A DNA stretch of 64,000 bases from Tepidicella baoligensis (GCF_013432195.1 NZ_JACCDB010000010.1:43386-107385); one strand, 5' to 3'; shown: positions 1 through 10,373, counted from the stretch's first letter. Numbers and translations are program-made. The notes: generated by a model from the letters alone, not told the origin.

Positions 1-1245
1 GCGACGCCAATGCCGCCGCTCGACATCCTGGACACCGCTGAGGCCATCCGTTACCGGCTGACGCAGGAACCCAGCAACCGCCCCTGGGTGATGACCCTGG
101 AGGCCACCCCCAGCCTACCGCCCATCGCCGGACAGCAGGCCCGGCTTTCCCCCGAACTGGAATGGACCGTGGACCGGCCACTGACCGACGTCACCCGCTT
201 CGACGCCGTGGCCCATCCCCACTTCCGGCACGGCCCGGCGCAGCGCGATGCCACGCTGCTGCCCGATCTCGAGCTGCCCGGGGGCTTCAACCCGCGCACG
301 CTCCAGCTCGCACAGGACCTGCGGCGCGAACTCGACCACACGCCAGAACCAGAGCCCTACATCGACGCCGTGCTGCAACGCCTGCGCACCGGCGGCTACG
401 CCTACACCCTGGAGCCCGGCCTGTACGGCCGCCACACCGCCGACGAATTCTGGTTCGACCGCCGAGCGGGCTTTTGCGAACACATCGCGTCCAGCTTCGT
501 CATCCTGATGCGGGCACTCGACATCCCGGCCCGGGTGGTCACGGGCTACCACGGCGGCGAGATCAACCCCGTCGATGGCGTGTGGACCGTGCGCCAGAGC
601 GATGCACATGCCTGGGCCGAGGTGTGGCTACCCTCCCGGGGCTGGACCCGGATCGACCCCACCGCCTACGTGGCGCCGGCACGTACCACGGAACTGTCGC
701 GCTTGCGCCCACCACCCGGTCTGGTGGCCAACGCCATGCTGCGCATTCACCCCGACTTGCTGTGGCAGGTACGGGCATTCTGGGAGGCCACCAACAACCG
801 CTGGAACCAGTGGGTATTGAACTACACCTCCAGCCGGCAGATGGATCTGCTGCGTCAGTTGGGCTTCAGTTCACCCAGCTGGACCGACCTTTTCCATCTC
901 ATGATCGGCGCCCTGGTGTTCGCCAGTCTGCTGGGGGCCGCCTGGACGGCCTGGAGCCACGCCCGCCACGACCCCTGGCTGCGACTGCTGCACCGGGCGC
1001 GCGCCCGGCTGCAACAGGCGGGACTCGAACTGCCACCCCAAGCCACCCCGCGGCAGATGGCGACGCAACTCACCGGCCCGCAGGCCCATGCCGAGGCGCT
1101 ACAGCGTTGGCGCGACTGGCTTCTGGCCCTAGAGGTTCAGCGTTACGATCCGTCCAGCACCATCCGGCTCGCGGCCTTGCGCCGCGACTTCCGCCGTTTG
1201 CCTGCCCTACCTGCCCTACCCCCTCTTGCCAACCCAACCCCCTGA
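1..1245 (+). CDS. TgpA-like transglutaminase/DUF4129 membrane protein, C-terminal part (cut by window start)
   Basis: The reading frame is open back to base 1, so the N-terminal membrane part of this protein lies outside the window. What remains is a transglutaminase-core domain with the expected catalytic triad: Cys in GFCEH (codon 475-477), His in DAHAW (codon 607-609) and Asp in RIDPT (codon 655-657). A single membrane span follows (about nt 890-955, rich in L, A and W), then a cytoplasmic DUF4129-like tail with RxxR and W-rich motifs. This order matches TgpA of Pseudomonas, an inner-membrane protein with a periplasmic transglutaminase domain; its physiological substrate is not settled. 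The gene is followed almost at once by mltB, which suits a cell-envelope role. The ATG at nt 10 is internal and not the true start. Confidence 0.85.
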   Translation, partial: ATPMPPLDILDTAEAIRYRLTQEPSNRPWVMTLEATPSLPPIAGQQARLSPELEWTVDRPLTDVTRFDAVAHPHFRHGPAQRDATLLPDLELPGGFNPRTLQLAQDLRRELDHTPEPEPYIDAVLQRLRTGGYAYTLEPGLYGRHTADEFWFDRRAGFCEHIASSFVILMRALDIPARVVTGYHGGEINPVDGVWTVRQSDAHAWAEVWLPSRGWTRIDPTAYVAPARTTELSRLRPPPGLVANAMLRIHPDLLWQVRAFWEATNNRWNQWVLNYTSSRQMDLLRQLGFSSPSWTDLFHLMIGALVFASLLGAAWTAWSHARHDPWLRLLHRARARLQQAGLELPPQATPRQMATQLTGPQAHAEALQRWRDWLLALEVQRYDPSSTIRLAALRRDFRRLPALPALPPLANPTP

Positions 1246-1258
1246 AACCGCCGTGTCG

Positions 1259-2386
1259 ATGGTTCCCTCACGTTTCACCGCCGCTCACCCGCCCCGCCAT
1301 CGCTGCACAGCCCTGCTGGCCTCTCTGCTCGCGGCCGTCGCGTTGTGCGCGCACGCCCCGACCTCCGCTGCGCAGTCGGCAGCCACCAAGGTACGCCCCC
1401 AAGCCGCGCTGGGCCACTACGCCCAGCACGAAGCGGCCCTGACCTTCGCGCGCGAGATCGACACCCAAGAGCTGTGGGAAGACGCCTGGGCTGAACGGTG
1501 GATTCTTCAGGCCCAACGCAACCCCCAGGTGATACGGCTGATGACGCCCGCCCCCGCCGGCACGCCGCGCAACTGGAACGTGTACCGGGACCGCTTCGTG
1601 GAGCCACGACGGCTGCAGGCCGGCCTGCGCTTTTGGCGCGAACACGAGCCTACCCTGCGCCGGGCCGAGGCCGAGTTCGGCGTACCGGCGTGGCTGATCG
1701 TTGGGATCATCGGCGTCGAGACGCTGTACGGCCAGCACACCGGTACTTTCCGCACACTGGATGCCCTGGCCACACTGGCTTTCGACTTTCCCGCCGAGCA
1801 TCCGCGGGCCGAGCAACGCAGTGCTTTCTTTCGCAGTGAACTGCATGCCTTGCTGCGCCTGAGCCGAGACCTGGGCATGCCTCCCACCCAGTGGCTCGGC
1901 AGCTATGCCGGTGCCATGGGCTTGCCCCAGTTCATGCCCAGCAACTGGACGCGCTACGGCGTGGACTACGACGGCGACGGTCGCATCGACCTGCTCAACA
2001 GTCCGGCGGATGCCATCGGCTCCGTGGCACACTATCTCCAGGCCTTCGGCTGGAAGCCCGGCACGCCCACCCACTACCCGGTCACGCTCGACACCAGCCG
2101 CCTGGCCCTGGACACGCTGCTGGCACCCAGCATCCTGCCCACCTTCGACGCCCGCGCCCTGGCCGACAAAGGTGTGCTGCTCGACGCCGCCGGGCAAGCC
2201 CACCCGGGCCCGCTCGCGCTGGTGGAATTGGAAAACGGCGATCCTGAGCGTGGTGGCGCCCCCCGAACTTACCTGGCTGGCACGGAAAACTTCTATGTGA
2301 TCACCCGTTACAACCAGAGCAGCTACTACGCCATGGCGGTCATCGAACTCGGGCAGGCAGTGGAAGCCCTATGGCGCGCCCGCTGA
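1259..2386 (+). CDS. mltB: Lytic murein transglycosylase B
   Basis: This periplasmic peptidoglycan lyase cleaves the MurNAc-GlcNAc bond to give 1,6-anhydro-muropeptides. The 375-aa reading has an N-terminal signal sequence (basic stretch, then a core rich in L and A ending near ALCAHA). The SLT2/MltB catalytic block follows, with the catalytic Glu in GVETLYG, then the YAGAMGLPQFMPSNW signature and a DYDGDGRIDL segment typical of MltB. No lipobox Cys is evident, so this looks like a soluble or secreted form rather than the E. coli lipoprotein form. An in-frame ATG at 1226 overlaps the end of the upstream gene by 20 bp; I prefer 1259 because it places the signal peptide normally and lies just after the upstream stop. 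Probably cotranscribed with the transglutaminase gene. Confidence 0.9.
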   Translation: MVPSRFTAAHPPRHRCTALLASLLAAVALCAHAPTSAAQSAATKVRPQAALGHYAQHEAALTFAREIDTQELWEDAWAERWILQAQRNPQVIRLMTPAPAGTPRNWNVYRDRFVEPRRLQAGLRFWREHEPTLRRAEAEFGVPAWLIVGIIGVETLYGQHTGTFRTLDALATLAFDFPAEHPRAEQRSAFFRSELHALLRLSRDLGMPPTQWLGSYAGAMGLPQFMPSNWTRYGVDYDGDGRIDLLNSPADAIGSVAHYLQAFGWKPGTPTHYPVTLDTSRLALDTLLAPSILPTFDARALADKGVLLDAAGQAHPGPLALVELENGDPERGGAPRTYLAGTENFYVITRYNQSSYYAMAVIELGQAVEALWRAR

Positions 2387-2437
2387 CCGCGCCCTAGACT
2401 GCAAGGGTATCCGCTGACTGCCCATCTCCACTGCCCC

Positions 2438-3583
2438 ATGCCCCCCATCGGACCAACACCCTCAGAGCAGCTCCCCACGGCTCCCCCGTTCGGCCACGAA
2501 GCCCCAATCGCCGAACGCATCGACTGGCTCTACCGGCTCGCGGACCGCCACGGACAAGCCTTTCGCGGCCCGGAAGCCTGGCTGGCCCGTCAGCGCTACC
2601 TGGCCGAACACCCGACCGCGATTGCGGCCCTCAAATGCATGGACGGACGCATCAACCTCTCGGTGGCCACGCAGACGCCGGCTGGCATCCTGATGCCCTT
2701 TCGCAACCTGGGTGGCATGTTCAATCTCGGCTGGCCACACCTCGGCGAAATCCTGACCCACCATGTATTGAGCATGATCAATGCGGGCCGCCGCGTGCTG
2801 CTGCTCATCACTTACCACTGGTCGCGAGGCGACGTCAAGCGTGGCTGCGCGGGCTTCCATTACAACCGGCAGGCCAGCATGGAGCACGCGTGGGCGATAC
2901 GGCAACAGGTGTCGCATTTGTTCGGCGGCGCCCATCAGACGGTGTATCCCCTGGTGTGCGGCTTCGAAACCGATCAGGAAGCGCTGCTGCTGCACAGCCC
3001 GGAGGGGGGCTCACTCGACATGGCTGAGCTGGCCAACCATCCGCAGACCCCGCTCGAACCCCGTCTGGCGGCTTTGCTGCCCGACCTGCCAGCCCCGATG
3101 CGCGCCGACCTGCTGCCGCTGTTGCAAGGCAATATCGCCCACGTCATCGAAACCCGAGCACAAACCGCGCGCCGGCAACGCGAGCTCGCCATCGAACACC
3201 GTGAATGGGTCATCTGCCTGGGCCGAGGCTTCGATTTCCTGCACACCCCCAACCTGGCGCTCATCGTCGGCCCCTACAGCCCGGACTTGGCCCACCCCAT
3301 ACGCACCGCCGCGCAGATCATTCAAAGCAACATGGACGAAGGCCGCATCCCCGATGACGGCTTCCTGCTGCTCGCCTCGGTCCCCTATGAAACCATGGGA
3401 GTGGAACGCGCACGGGCGGAACTCAAATCCCGATTCCTGGAACAGTTCGCTGCCGATGTGATTCGGCAGGCGTTTCCCCGATTGGCCGAACGCATGCACC
3501 GGCAAGCGGCCGTGCTGGACTGGCACGCACGGCGCCTGGAGCGGCTCGGCTCCATACACGACGGCGCGGCAGGCACACAGTAA
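2438..3583 (+). CDS. Stand-alone homologue of carboxysomal carbonic anhydrase CsoSCA (CsoS3-like)
   Basis: A 381-aa protein with the zinc-site layout of the carboxysome shell carbonic anhydrase CsoSCA, a divergent beta-class enzyme that interconverts CO2 and bicarbonate. Cys67, Asp69 and Arg71 form a C-x-D-x-R motif (KCMDGRIN). His127 and Cys137 (in YHW and RGC) would complete the Cys-His-Cys zinc site, with the Asp/Arg pair beside it. In Halothiobacillus CsoSCA the equivalents are Cys173, Asp175, Arg177, His242 and Cys253, a similar spacing. The protein is shorter than CsoSCA (about 510 aa) and appears to lack its N-terminal domain. No carboxysome shell, RuBisCO or bicarbonate-transport gene lies in the window, so a housekeeping or regulatory role is as likely as CO2 fixation. 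No good Shine-Dalgarno precedes 2438, so the start is uncertain. Confidence 0.72.
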   Translation: MPPIGPTPSEQLPTAPPFGHEAPIAERIDWLYRLADRHGQAFRGPEAWLARQRYLAEHPTAIAALKCMDGRINLSVATQTPAGILMPFRNLGGMFNLGWPHLGEILTHHVLSMINAGRRVLLLITYHWSRGDVKRGCAGFHYNRQASMEHAWAIRQQVSHLFGGAHQTVYPLVCGFETDQEALLLHSPEGGSLDMAELANHPQTPLEPRLAALLPDLPAPMRADLLPLLQGNIAHVIETRAQTARRQRELAIEHREWVICLGRGFDFLHTPNLALIVGPYSPDLAHPIRTAAQIIQSNMDEGRIPDDGFLLLASVPYETMGVERARAELKSRFLEQFAADVIRQAFPRLAERMHRQAAVLDWHARRLERLGSIHDGAAGTQ

Positions 3584-3657
3584 GTAGAACTCCGGGCATG
3601 GCAGCTTGTCATCCTGCAGTAAGATCATCAGGTCCAAACATTTCCACAGGAGACCGT

Positions 3658-4617
3658 ATGCGACTGCTACAAAAGCTCGGACTGATCGTCGGCCTCGGTG
3701 CCGCCCTCGTGGCCGGCACCGTATCGGCCCAACAGCAACAGTTCATCAACGTGCTCACCGGCGGTCAAAGCGGGGTGTACTACCCGATCGGTGTCTCGCT
3801 TTCGCAAATCTTCGCCAAAGACATCCCGAACACCCGCTCCACCGCTCAGGTGACCCGCGCTTCCGCTGAAAACCTGAACCTCTTGCAGGCCGGCCGCGGT
3901 GAGTTGGCCTTTACGCTGGCCGATGCCCTGTCCGACGCCTGGAACGGCAATGAAGAAGCTGGCTTCCGCACCAAACTCGATCGGCTGCGTGGCTTCTCCG
4001 CCACCTACAACAACTACATCCAGATCGTGGCCAGCGCCGACGCCGGCATCCGCACGCTGGCCGACCTCAAAGGCAAGCGCGTGTCTGTGGGGGCCGCACG
4101 CTCCGGCACCGAACTCAACGCCCGCGCCATCCTCAAAGCTGCCGGCATGAGCTACAGCGATCTGGCCAAGGTCGAGTACCTGCCTTTCGGCGAATCGGTC
4201 GAACTGATCAAGAACCGCCAGCTCGACGCCACACTGCAATCGGCCGGCCTGGGTGTGGCCTCGATTCGCGACTTGGCCACCGCCGTGCGCATCGTGGTCG
4301 TGCCCATTCCGCACGACGTGATCGCCAAGGTCGGAGACCCTGCCTATCAGCCCTCGGTCATCCCGGCCAACACCTACAACGGCCAGACCGAAGACGTGCC
4401 GACCGCCGCCATCCCCAACTTCCTGGTGACGCACGCTGGCGTGCCTGAGGAGACGGTCTATCGCATGGTCAAGGCGATGTACGACAACCTCGACACCCTG
4501 CACGCCGCACACAGCGCCGCCCGTGCCATCAACCGCGAAAATGCCATCAAGGGCATGCCTGTGCCGCTACACCCGGGCGCAGAACGCTACTACCGCGAGG
4601 TCGGTGTCCTCAAGTGA
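3658..4617 (+). CDS. TAXI-family TRAP transporter solute-binding protein
   Basis: A periplasmic substrate-binding protein of 319 aa. It begins with a clear signal peptide (basic MRLLQK, hydrophobic GLIVGLGAALVAG, cleavage near VSA-QQQ). The mature start FINVLTGGQSGVYYPIG is the typical opening of TAXI (TRAP-associated extracytoplasmic immunogenic) receptors, and the later LKGKRVSVGAARSGTE segment is also family-typical. TAXI systems import organic acids such as 2-oxoglutarate or glutamate with sodium or protons; the ligand here cannot be read from sequence. The start at 3658 is chosen because an AGGAG motif lies a few bases upstream and the signal peptide begins there; an in-frame ATG at 3598 would add 20 unlikely residues. 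The fused permease gene follows after an intervening hairpin. Confidence 0.92.
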   Translation: MRLLQKLGLIVGLGAALVAGTVSAQQQQFINVLTGGQSGVYYPIGVSLSQIFAKDIPNTRSTAQVTRASAENLNLLQAGRGELAFTLADALSDAWNGNEEAGFRTKLDRLRGFSATYNNYIQIVASADAGIRTLADLKGKRVSVGAARSGTELNARAILKAAGMSYSDLAKVEYLPFGESVELIKNRQLDATLQSAGLGVASIRDLATAVRIVVVPIPHDVIAKVGDPAYQPSVIPANTYNGQTEDVPTAAIPNFLVTHAGVPEETVYRMVKAMYDNLDTLHAAHSAARAINRENAIKGMPVPLHPGAERYYREVGVLK

Positions 4618-4652
4618 GCCCTTTGGCTCCACATTGATGCCATGACGCATCC

Positions 4653-4680
4653 AACGGCCCCCCACGGGGCCGTTTCGGTT
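4653..4680 (+). terminator. Hairpin between binding protein and permease (partial terminator or mRNA stabiliser)
   Basis: A perfect 9-bp stem (AACGGCCCC at 4653-4661 paired with GGGGCCGTT at 4666-4674) with a 4-base loop, followed by a broken T-rich run (TTTCGGTTTC). Lying between a binding-protein gene and its permease gene, it could lower downstream expression or protect the upstream mRNA, a common arrangement in transport operons. The effect is inferred. Confidence 0.6.
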
Positions 4681-4700
4681 TCAACGCCCTCGAGGTTCAC

Positions 4701-6758
4701 ATGACACCCTCACACGCCAACGACAGCCAGGAAAACCGAGCCAGCCTGGCCGGCGCGATCTTCTGGATCGCCATTGCCTTTTCGGCCTACCAGTTGTGGA
4801 TGGCCGCGTTCCATCCCTTGTCGAGTCAGGTCATCCGGGCCATCCACGTCGGCTTCGTGCTGCTGATGATCTTCGTGCTGTATCCGCCCTTCCATGGCCA
4901 GCGCGGCGGGCTCGGTACCAGTGGGCGCGTGCTCGGCTGGGCACTGGGGCTGGCCGGCTTTGCCACCGGCTTGTACCAGTGGTACTTCGAGGTCGAGCTC
5001 ACGGTGCGCGCGGGTGAAATGGAGGGTTGGGACTGGGTGGTGGGCATCGTGCTCATTGCGCTGGTGTTCGACGCCGCGCGTCGCGTCATGGGCTGGGGCT
5101 TGCCCATCATCTGCGGCATCTTCCTGCTGTACGCCCTGTTCGGCCAGCACCTGCCGGGCAACCTGGCGCATCGAGGGTATGGGCTGGACCAGATCGTGGG
5201 CCAACTGGGTTTTGGCACCGAAGGTATCTATGGCACGCCGACCTACGTGTCATCCACCTACATCTTCCTGTTCATCCTGTTCGGGGCATTCCTGGAGCAG
5301 GCCGGCATGATCAAGCTGTTCAACGACTTCGCTATGGGCACCGTCGGGCATTCCCGTGGCGGGCCAGCCAAGGTGTCGGTCATCTCCTCCGGCCTGATGG
5401 GCACGATCAACGGTTCGGGCGTGGCCAACGTGGTCACCACCGGCCAGTTCACCATTCCGCTCATGAAGCGCTTCGGCTACAGCCCGGCGTTTGCCGGGGG
5501 CGTCGAGGCCACGTCCAGCATGGGCGGCCAGATCATGCCGCCCGTCATGGGGGCCGTGGCCTTCATCATGGCCGAAACGATCAACGTGCCCTACCTGTCC
5601 ATCGTCAAGGCAGCCATCATCCCCGCCATCCTCTACTTCGTGACCGTGTTCTGGATGGTGCATCTGGAAGCAGGCCGCAAGGGCCTGTTGGGCCTGCCCA
5701 AAGAAGAATGCCCCAATCCCTGGACGGCGGTGAAGGCGCGCTGGTACCTGCTGCTGCCGCTGGCTGGGCTGGTGGGGCTGCTGTTCTCGGGCTACACACC
5801 GCTGTTCTCGGGCTCGGTGGGCCTGGCGCTGACTGTGGTGCTGATCTTCGGGGCAGCGGCCATCAGCGGCATCAAGGGGTTTGCGCTGCGTGCGCTGTTC
5901 TGGGTGCTGCTGGGCTTTGCCTGCGCTGGTTTCTTCCAGTTCGGGGTGGGCACCTTCTTCGTGGTCACGGCCGTGCTCATCGCCATCACCTACCTGCGCC
6001 GCGTCGGGGGTGACACGCGGCAACTGGCGGTGCGTGCGTTGGTCGAAGGGGCCAGGCATGCCCTGCCGGTGGCCATCGCCTGTGCGCTGGTGGGCGTGAT
6101 CATCGGCGTGATCAACCTCACCGGCGTGGCCGCCGAAATGGGCGGCTACGTGATCGCGATCGGTCGTGAAAGCCTGTTCCTGGCGCTGTTCCTGACCATG
6201 CTGACCTGCCTGATCCTGGGCATGGGCATTCCCACGATCCCCAACTACATCATCACCAGTTCGCTGGCCGCGCCGGTGTTGCTGGAACTCGGGGTGCCGC
6301 TGATTGTGTCGCACATGTTCGTGTTCTATTTCGGCATCATGGCCGACCTGACGCCACCGGTGGCACTGGCCGCCTTTGCCGCCGCCCCCATCGCCCGGGA
6401 GAAGGGGCTGAAGATCAGCCTCAATGCGGTGCGGGTGGCAATCGCCGGGTTCATTGTGCCGTACATGGCGGTCTACAGCCCGGCGCTGATGCTCCAGGGC
6501 GACAGTTGGACGGCCACGCTGTGGATCGTCTTCAAGGCGCTGGTGGCCATCGGCATGTGGGGGGCGGGCGCCATCGGCTACCTGTTCAGCCCGTTGCAGT
6601 GGTGGGAGCGGATCGTGGCCGTCGTGGCGGCGAGCTTCCTGGTGGTGGCCCTGCCCATCACCGACGAAATCGGCCTAGGATCGGTGGCCCTGTTCCTGGC
6701 GTGGCACGTCTGGCGCACGCGGCGTCAGCGTGGTCACAGACATTACACCCAGTCGTGA
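4701..6758 (+). CDS. TRAP transporter fused permease (DctQM type, TAXI-associated)
   Basis: A 685-aa polytopic inner-membrane protein. The N-terminal 200 residues hold the small four-helix subunit (DctQ-like), and the rest is the large DctM-like transport subunit with many hydrophobic segments. Typical TAXI-permease motifs are visible: the conserved SGSGVANVVTTGQFTIPLM block near residue 240, SSMGGQIMPPVMGA around residue 275, and a second repeat with GMGIPTIPNYIITS and MADLTPPVALAAFAAA. Together with the upstream receptor it would form a secondary, ion-driven uptake system. Fusion of the small and large subunits is the rule for TAXI systems. The stop codon overlaps the GTG start of the downstream DUF1850 gene, so the two are probably translationally coupled. 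Confidence 0.93.
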   Translation: MTPSHANDSQENRASLAGAIFWIAIAFSAYQLWMAAFHPLSSQVIRAIHVGFVLLMIFVLYPPFHGQRGGLGTSGRVLGWALGLAGFATGLYQWYFEVELTVRAGEMEGWDWVVGIVLIALVFDAARRVMGWGLPIICGIFLLYALFGQHLPGNLAHRGYGLDQIVGQLGFGTEGIYGTPTYVSSTYIFLFILFGAFLEQAGMIKLFNDFAMGTVGHSRGGPAKVSVISSGLMGTINGSGVANVVTTGQFTIPLMKRFGYSPAFAGGVEATSSMGGQIMPPVMGAVAFIMAETINVPYLSIVKAAIIPAILYFVTVFWMVHLEAGRKGLLGLPKEECPNPWTAVKARWYLLLPLAGLVGLLFSGYTPLFSGSVGLALTVVLIFGAAAISGIKGFALRALFWVLLGFACAGFFQFGVGTFFVVTAVLIAITYLRRVGGDTRQLAVRALVEGARHALPVAIACALVGVIIGVINLTGVAAEMGGYVIAIGRESLFLALFLTMLTCLILGMGIPTIPNYIITSSLAAPVLLELGVPLIVSHMFVFYFGIMADLTPPVALAAFAAAPIAREKGLKISLNAVRVAIAGFIVPYMAVYSPALMLQGDSWTATLWIVFKALVAIGMWGAGAIGYLFSPLQWWERIVAVVAASFLVVALPITDEIGLGSVALFLAWHVWRTRRQRGHRHYTQS

Positions 6759-7204
6759 ACCTGTTCGCTGGCGGAATCTGTCTGAGCCTCGCGCTGGCCG
6801 GCGGGCCGCCAGCGGTCTTTCTGCCATGGGAACACTTCACCCTGGCCTGGATGCACTCGATCGAGAAGGTGCGCTGGGAGGAAGATTACGCCGTTGTGCG
6901 GGACGCTGGCGGCGTCTGGTCGCTGCAGGCGGTGGAAAGCCGCGTCAAAGGATCGGGGGCCGGCATGGATCCCCCACCTGGTGCGGTCTGGCGCGACGGT
7001 TGGTTCGTGCATCGACCAGCGGCCATTCGGGTCGATGTCTTGCGCCTGAGCCGTTCAGACTTCGTACCCGATTACGAACTATGCACTGCCACGGGCTGTC
7101 ATCCGCTGTCCCACCATCTGCCGAGCGATGGCGGCACCACTTTGGTACAGGCCTGCGGCGCTGGCCAGCTCAGGACGCAACCGGGATCAGGAAATTCTGG
7201 CTGA
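6755..7204 (+). CDS. DUF1850 domain protein linked to the TAXI-TRAP operon
   Basis: A 149-aa protein whose GTG start at 6755 overlaps the permease stop (GTGA). It has a short hydrophobic N-terminus (GGICLSLALAGGPPAVF), then a FTLAWMHSIEKVRWEEDY block and a VESRVKGSGAGM block, both characteristic of DUF1850. DUF1850 genes often sit next to TAXI-type TRAP permeases, but their function is not established. A role in transporter assembly or substrate handling at the membrane is an inference from context. The 3' end overlaps the convergent alpha-E gene by 35 bp (7170-7204), so each gene's stop lies inside the other. Confidence 0.8.
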   Translation: MNLFAGGICLSLALAGGPPAVFLPWEHFTLAWMHSIEKVRWEEDYAVVRDAGGVWSLQAVESRVKGSGAGMDPPPGAVWRDGWFVHRPAAIRVDVLRLSRSDFVPDYELCTATGCHPLSHHLPSDGGTTLVQACGAGQLRTQPGSGNSG

Positions 7205-8129
7205 TGCGGGTGCCCAGCATGTTCACCCGGTCCAGAAACTGGGTGAGGAAGGCATGCAGGCCGTTGGCCAGGATCTCGTCGATCCTGGAAAACTGCAGTT
7301 CAGCCCGCAGCTTGCCTGCGTGGCGTTCCGTCTCGGCCGACGTTTCGTTGCTGACCGCGCGCAGGTTGTTCACCACCTCGTTCATGCAGGCCAACAGGCT
7401 GCGCGGCATGTCGGGCCGCAGGATCATGAGTTCGGCCACGCGCTCGGGGGTGATCACGGCGCGGTAGACCTTGCGATAGACCTCGAAGGCGCTCACGCTG
7501 CGCAGAATGGCGCTCCAGTGGTAGAAGTCCAACTCCTGGTCTTCCTCATTGGCGGCGCCGTAAAAATCACTCTCCACGGCGTGGAATTTCACGTCGATCA
7601 GGCGGGCCGTGTTGTCGGCGCGCTCCAAAAAGGTGCCCATGCGGTAGAAATGGAAGGCCTCGTCCTGCAACATGGTGCCGATGGCCACGCCACGGGAGAG
7701 GTGCGAGCGGAACTTGACCCACTCGAAGAATTCGGTGGGGTCCTTCTCGAAGATCCGGCTCTGGAGCAGGCGTTGCAGTTCGAGCCAGGTCTGGTTCTGC
7801 GTCTCCCACAACTCGGTGGTGAGGACACCGCGCACGGCCCGGGCGTTCTCGCGCGCTGCCCGCAGGCAGCTCACGATGCTGGAGGGGTTGCTCTCGTCCC
7901 GCACCATGAAGTGCAGCACGTCTCGGGGCGTGACCTCGCCGTACTGGTACTGGTAGGCAGGCATCAGTTCACTGATGCGCAGCAACCCCTCCCAGCCGAC
8001 CTGCGCCACCCCGGCCGACTGCGGCAGCAGCGAGGTCTGGTAGTTCACATCCAGAATGCGGGCGGTGTTTTCCGCACGCTCGGTGTAGCGCGACATCCAG
8101 AACAGATGGTCAGCGGTTCTCGACAGCAT
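7170..8129 (-). CDS. Alpha-E domain protein (DUF403)
   Basis: A 319-aa mostly helical protein of the alpha-E (DUF403) family, opening with MLSRTADHLFWMSRYTERAE, which is the family signature. Alpha-E proteins are almost always encoded beside a circularly permuted ATP-grasp enzyme, often with a transglutaminase-like peptidase. They are proposed to take part in making or processing an unknown peptide-like product. Here the ATP-grasp gene ends 13 bp upstream on the same strand, so the pair forms an operon. The start at 8129 is preferred over 8177 because the conserved family start lies there and the longer version would overlap the upstream gene. No transglutaminase partner is adjacent; the TgpA-like gene at the window start is a different type. 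Confidence 0.9.
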   Translation of the reverse strand: MLSRTADHLFWMSRYTERAENTARILDVNYQTSLLPQSAGVAQVGWEGLLRISELMPAYQYQYGEVTPRDVLHFMVRDESNPSSIVSCLRAARENARAVRGVLTTELWETQNQTWLELQRLLQSRIFEKDPTEFFEWVKFRSHLSRGVAIGTMLQDEAFHFYRMGTFLERADNTARLIDVKFHAVESDFYGAANEEDQELDFYHWSAILRSVSAFEVYRKVYRAVITPERVAELMILRPDMPRSLLACMNEVVNNLRAVSNETSAETERHAGKLRAELQFSRIDEILANGLHAFLTQFLDRVNMLGTRISQNFLIPVAS

Positions 8130-8142
8130 GGCTATGTCTCCC

Positions 8143-9588
<1,446 letters not shown>

Positions 9589-9765
9589 GGTGGCGTGCGG
9601 GAAATGGGATGGTCCCGATGCGGAACCCGGACACTTGCATCTTAGCAAGTAGCAGGCCAACCATCACCGATCCGAACCTGGCCTCCGAAGTGTGGATATC
9701 ATGTCATTCCCGATCGGGGTGGGCCCATTGTCGGCGCCCGCGACTTTTTTACCAGGAGACAACGC

Positions 9766-10158
9766 ATGTTCAGTCACGTGATGGTGGGAAGCAACAACAT
9801 CGAAGCATCGAAACGCTTCTACGACGCCGTACTCGGCGTGCTGGGAGTGGGCGAGGCCATACGCAACACGGCCGCCAGCGGGCATCAGCGCCTGTTCTAC
9901 CGGCATGAGGGGGTGTCGTTTGCGGTGACGCAACCCATCAACAACGAACCGGCCACCTGTGCCAACGGCAGCACCATCGGTTTCAAATGCAGTTCCCCGG
10001 AACAGGTGCAGCAGTTCCACGATGTGGCCGTGGCCAACGGTGGCACATCGATCGAATCCCCGCCTGGCCCCCGGCAAGGCCCTGCGGGCACGCTGTACCT
10101 CGCCTACGTGCGCGACCCCGACGGCAACAAGCTCTGCGCGCTGCACCGCCCCAAGTAG
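9766..10158 (+). CDS. VOC family protein (glyoxalase/bleomycin-resistance fold)
   Basis: A 130-aa single VOC-fold protein. It opens with MFSHVMVGSNNIEASKRFYDAVLG and ends with YVRDPDGNKLCALH, the beta-alpha-beta-beta-beta module ends of the glyoxalase superfamily. The first His (FSHVMVG) and the acidic residue pattern are consistent with a metal-binding member, but the reaction cannot be told. A good ribosome site (AGGAG) lies 8 bp before the ATG. It is divergent from the ATP-grasp operon and followed closely by a YqaE-like gene, which may be cotranscribed. Confidence 0.85.
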   Translation: MFSHVMVGSNNIEASKRFYDAVLGVLGVGEAIRNTAASGHQRLFYRHEGVSFAVTQPINNEPATCANGSTIGFKCSSPEQVQQFHDVAVANGGTSIESPPGPRQGPAGTLYLAYVRDPDGNKLCALHRPK

Positions 10159-10178
10159 TCAACGACGGCTGACAGACC

Positions 10179-10373
10179 ATGCGCCTGCTCCTGGCCATCT
10201 TTCTGCCCTGGCTGCAGTTCTTCACGATCGGCCGCCCGTTCGCGGGCATCATCTGCCTGATCCTGCAACTCACCCTCATTGGATGGATTCCGGCTGCGCT
10301 GTGGTCGGTCTACGCCCTCAGCCAGTACAAGACCGACAGGAAAATTGAGCTGGCGCTGGGCAGAAAGCCCTGA
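10179..10373 (+). CDS. YqaE/Pmp3 family small membrane protein
   Basis: A 64-aa hydrophobic protein with two membrane segments. The second carries the family pattern GIICLILQLTLIGWIPAALWSVYALSQYK. Pmp3/YqaE proteins are small inner-membrane proteins linked to membrane potential and stress tolerance in yeast and plants; their bacterial role is poorly known. It lies 20 bp after the VOC gene on the same strand. Length and hydrophobic pattern fit the family well. Confidence 0.85.
   Translation: MRLLLAIFLPWLQFFTIGRPFAGIICLILQLTLIGWIPAALWSVYALSQYKTDRKIELALGRKP

Noticed and set aside
2438..3583. A carboxysome or CO2-fixation gene cluster
   Set aside because: Only the carbonic-anhydrase-like gene is present. 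No shell, RuBisCO or bicarbonate-pump genes occur anywhere in the window.
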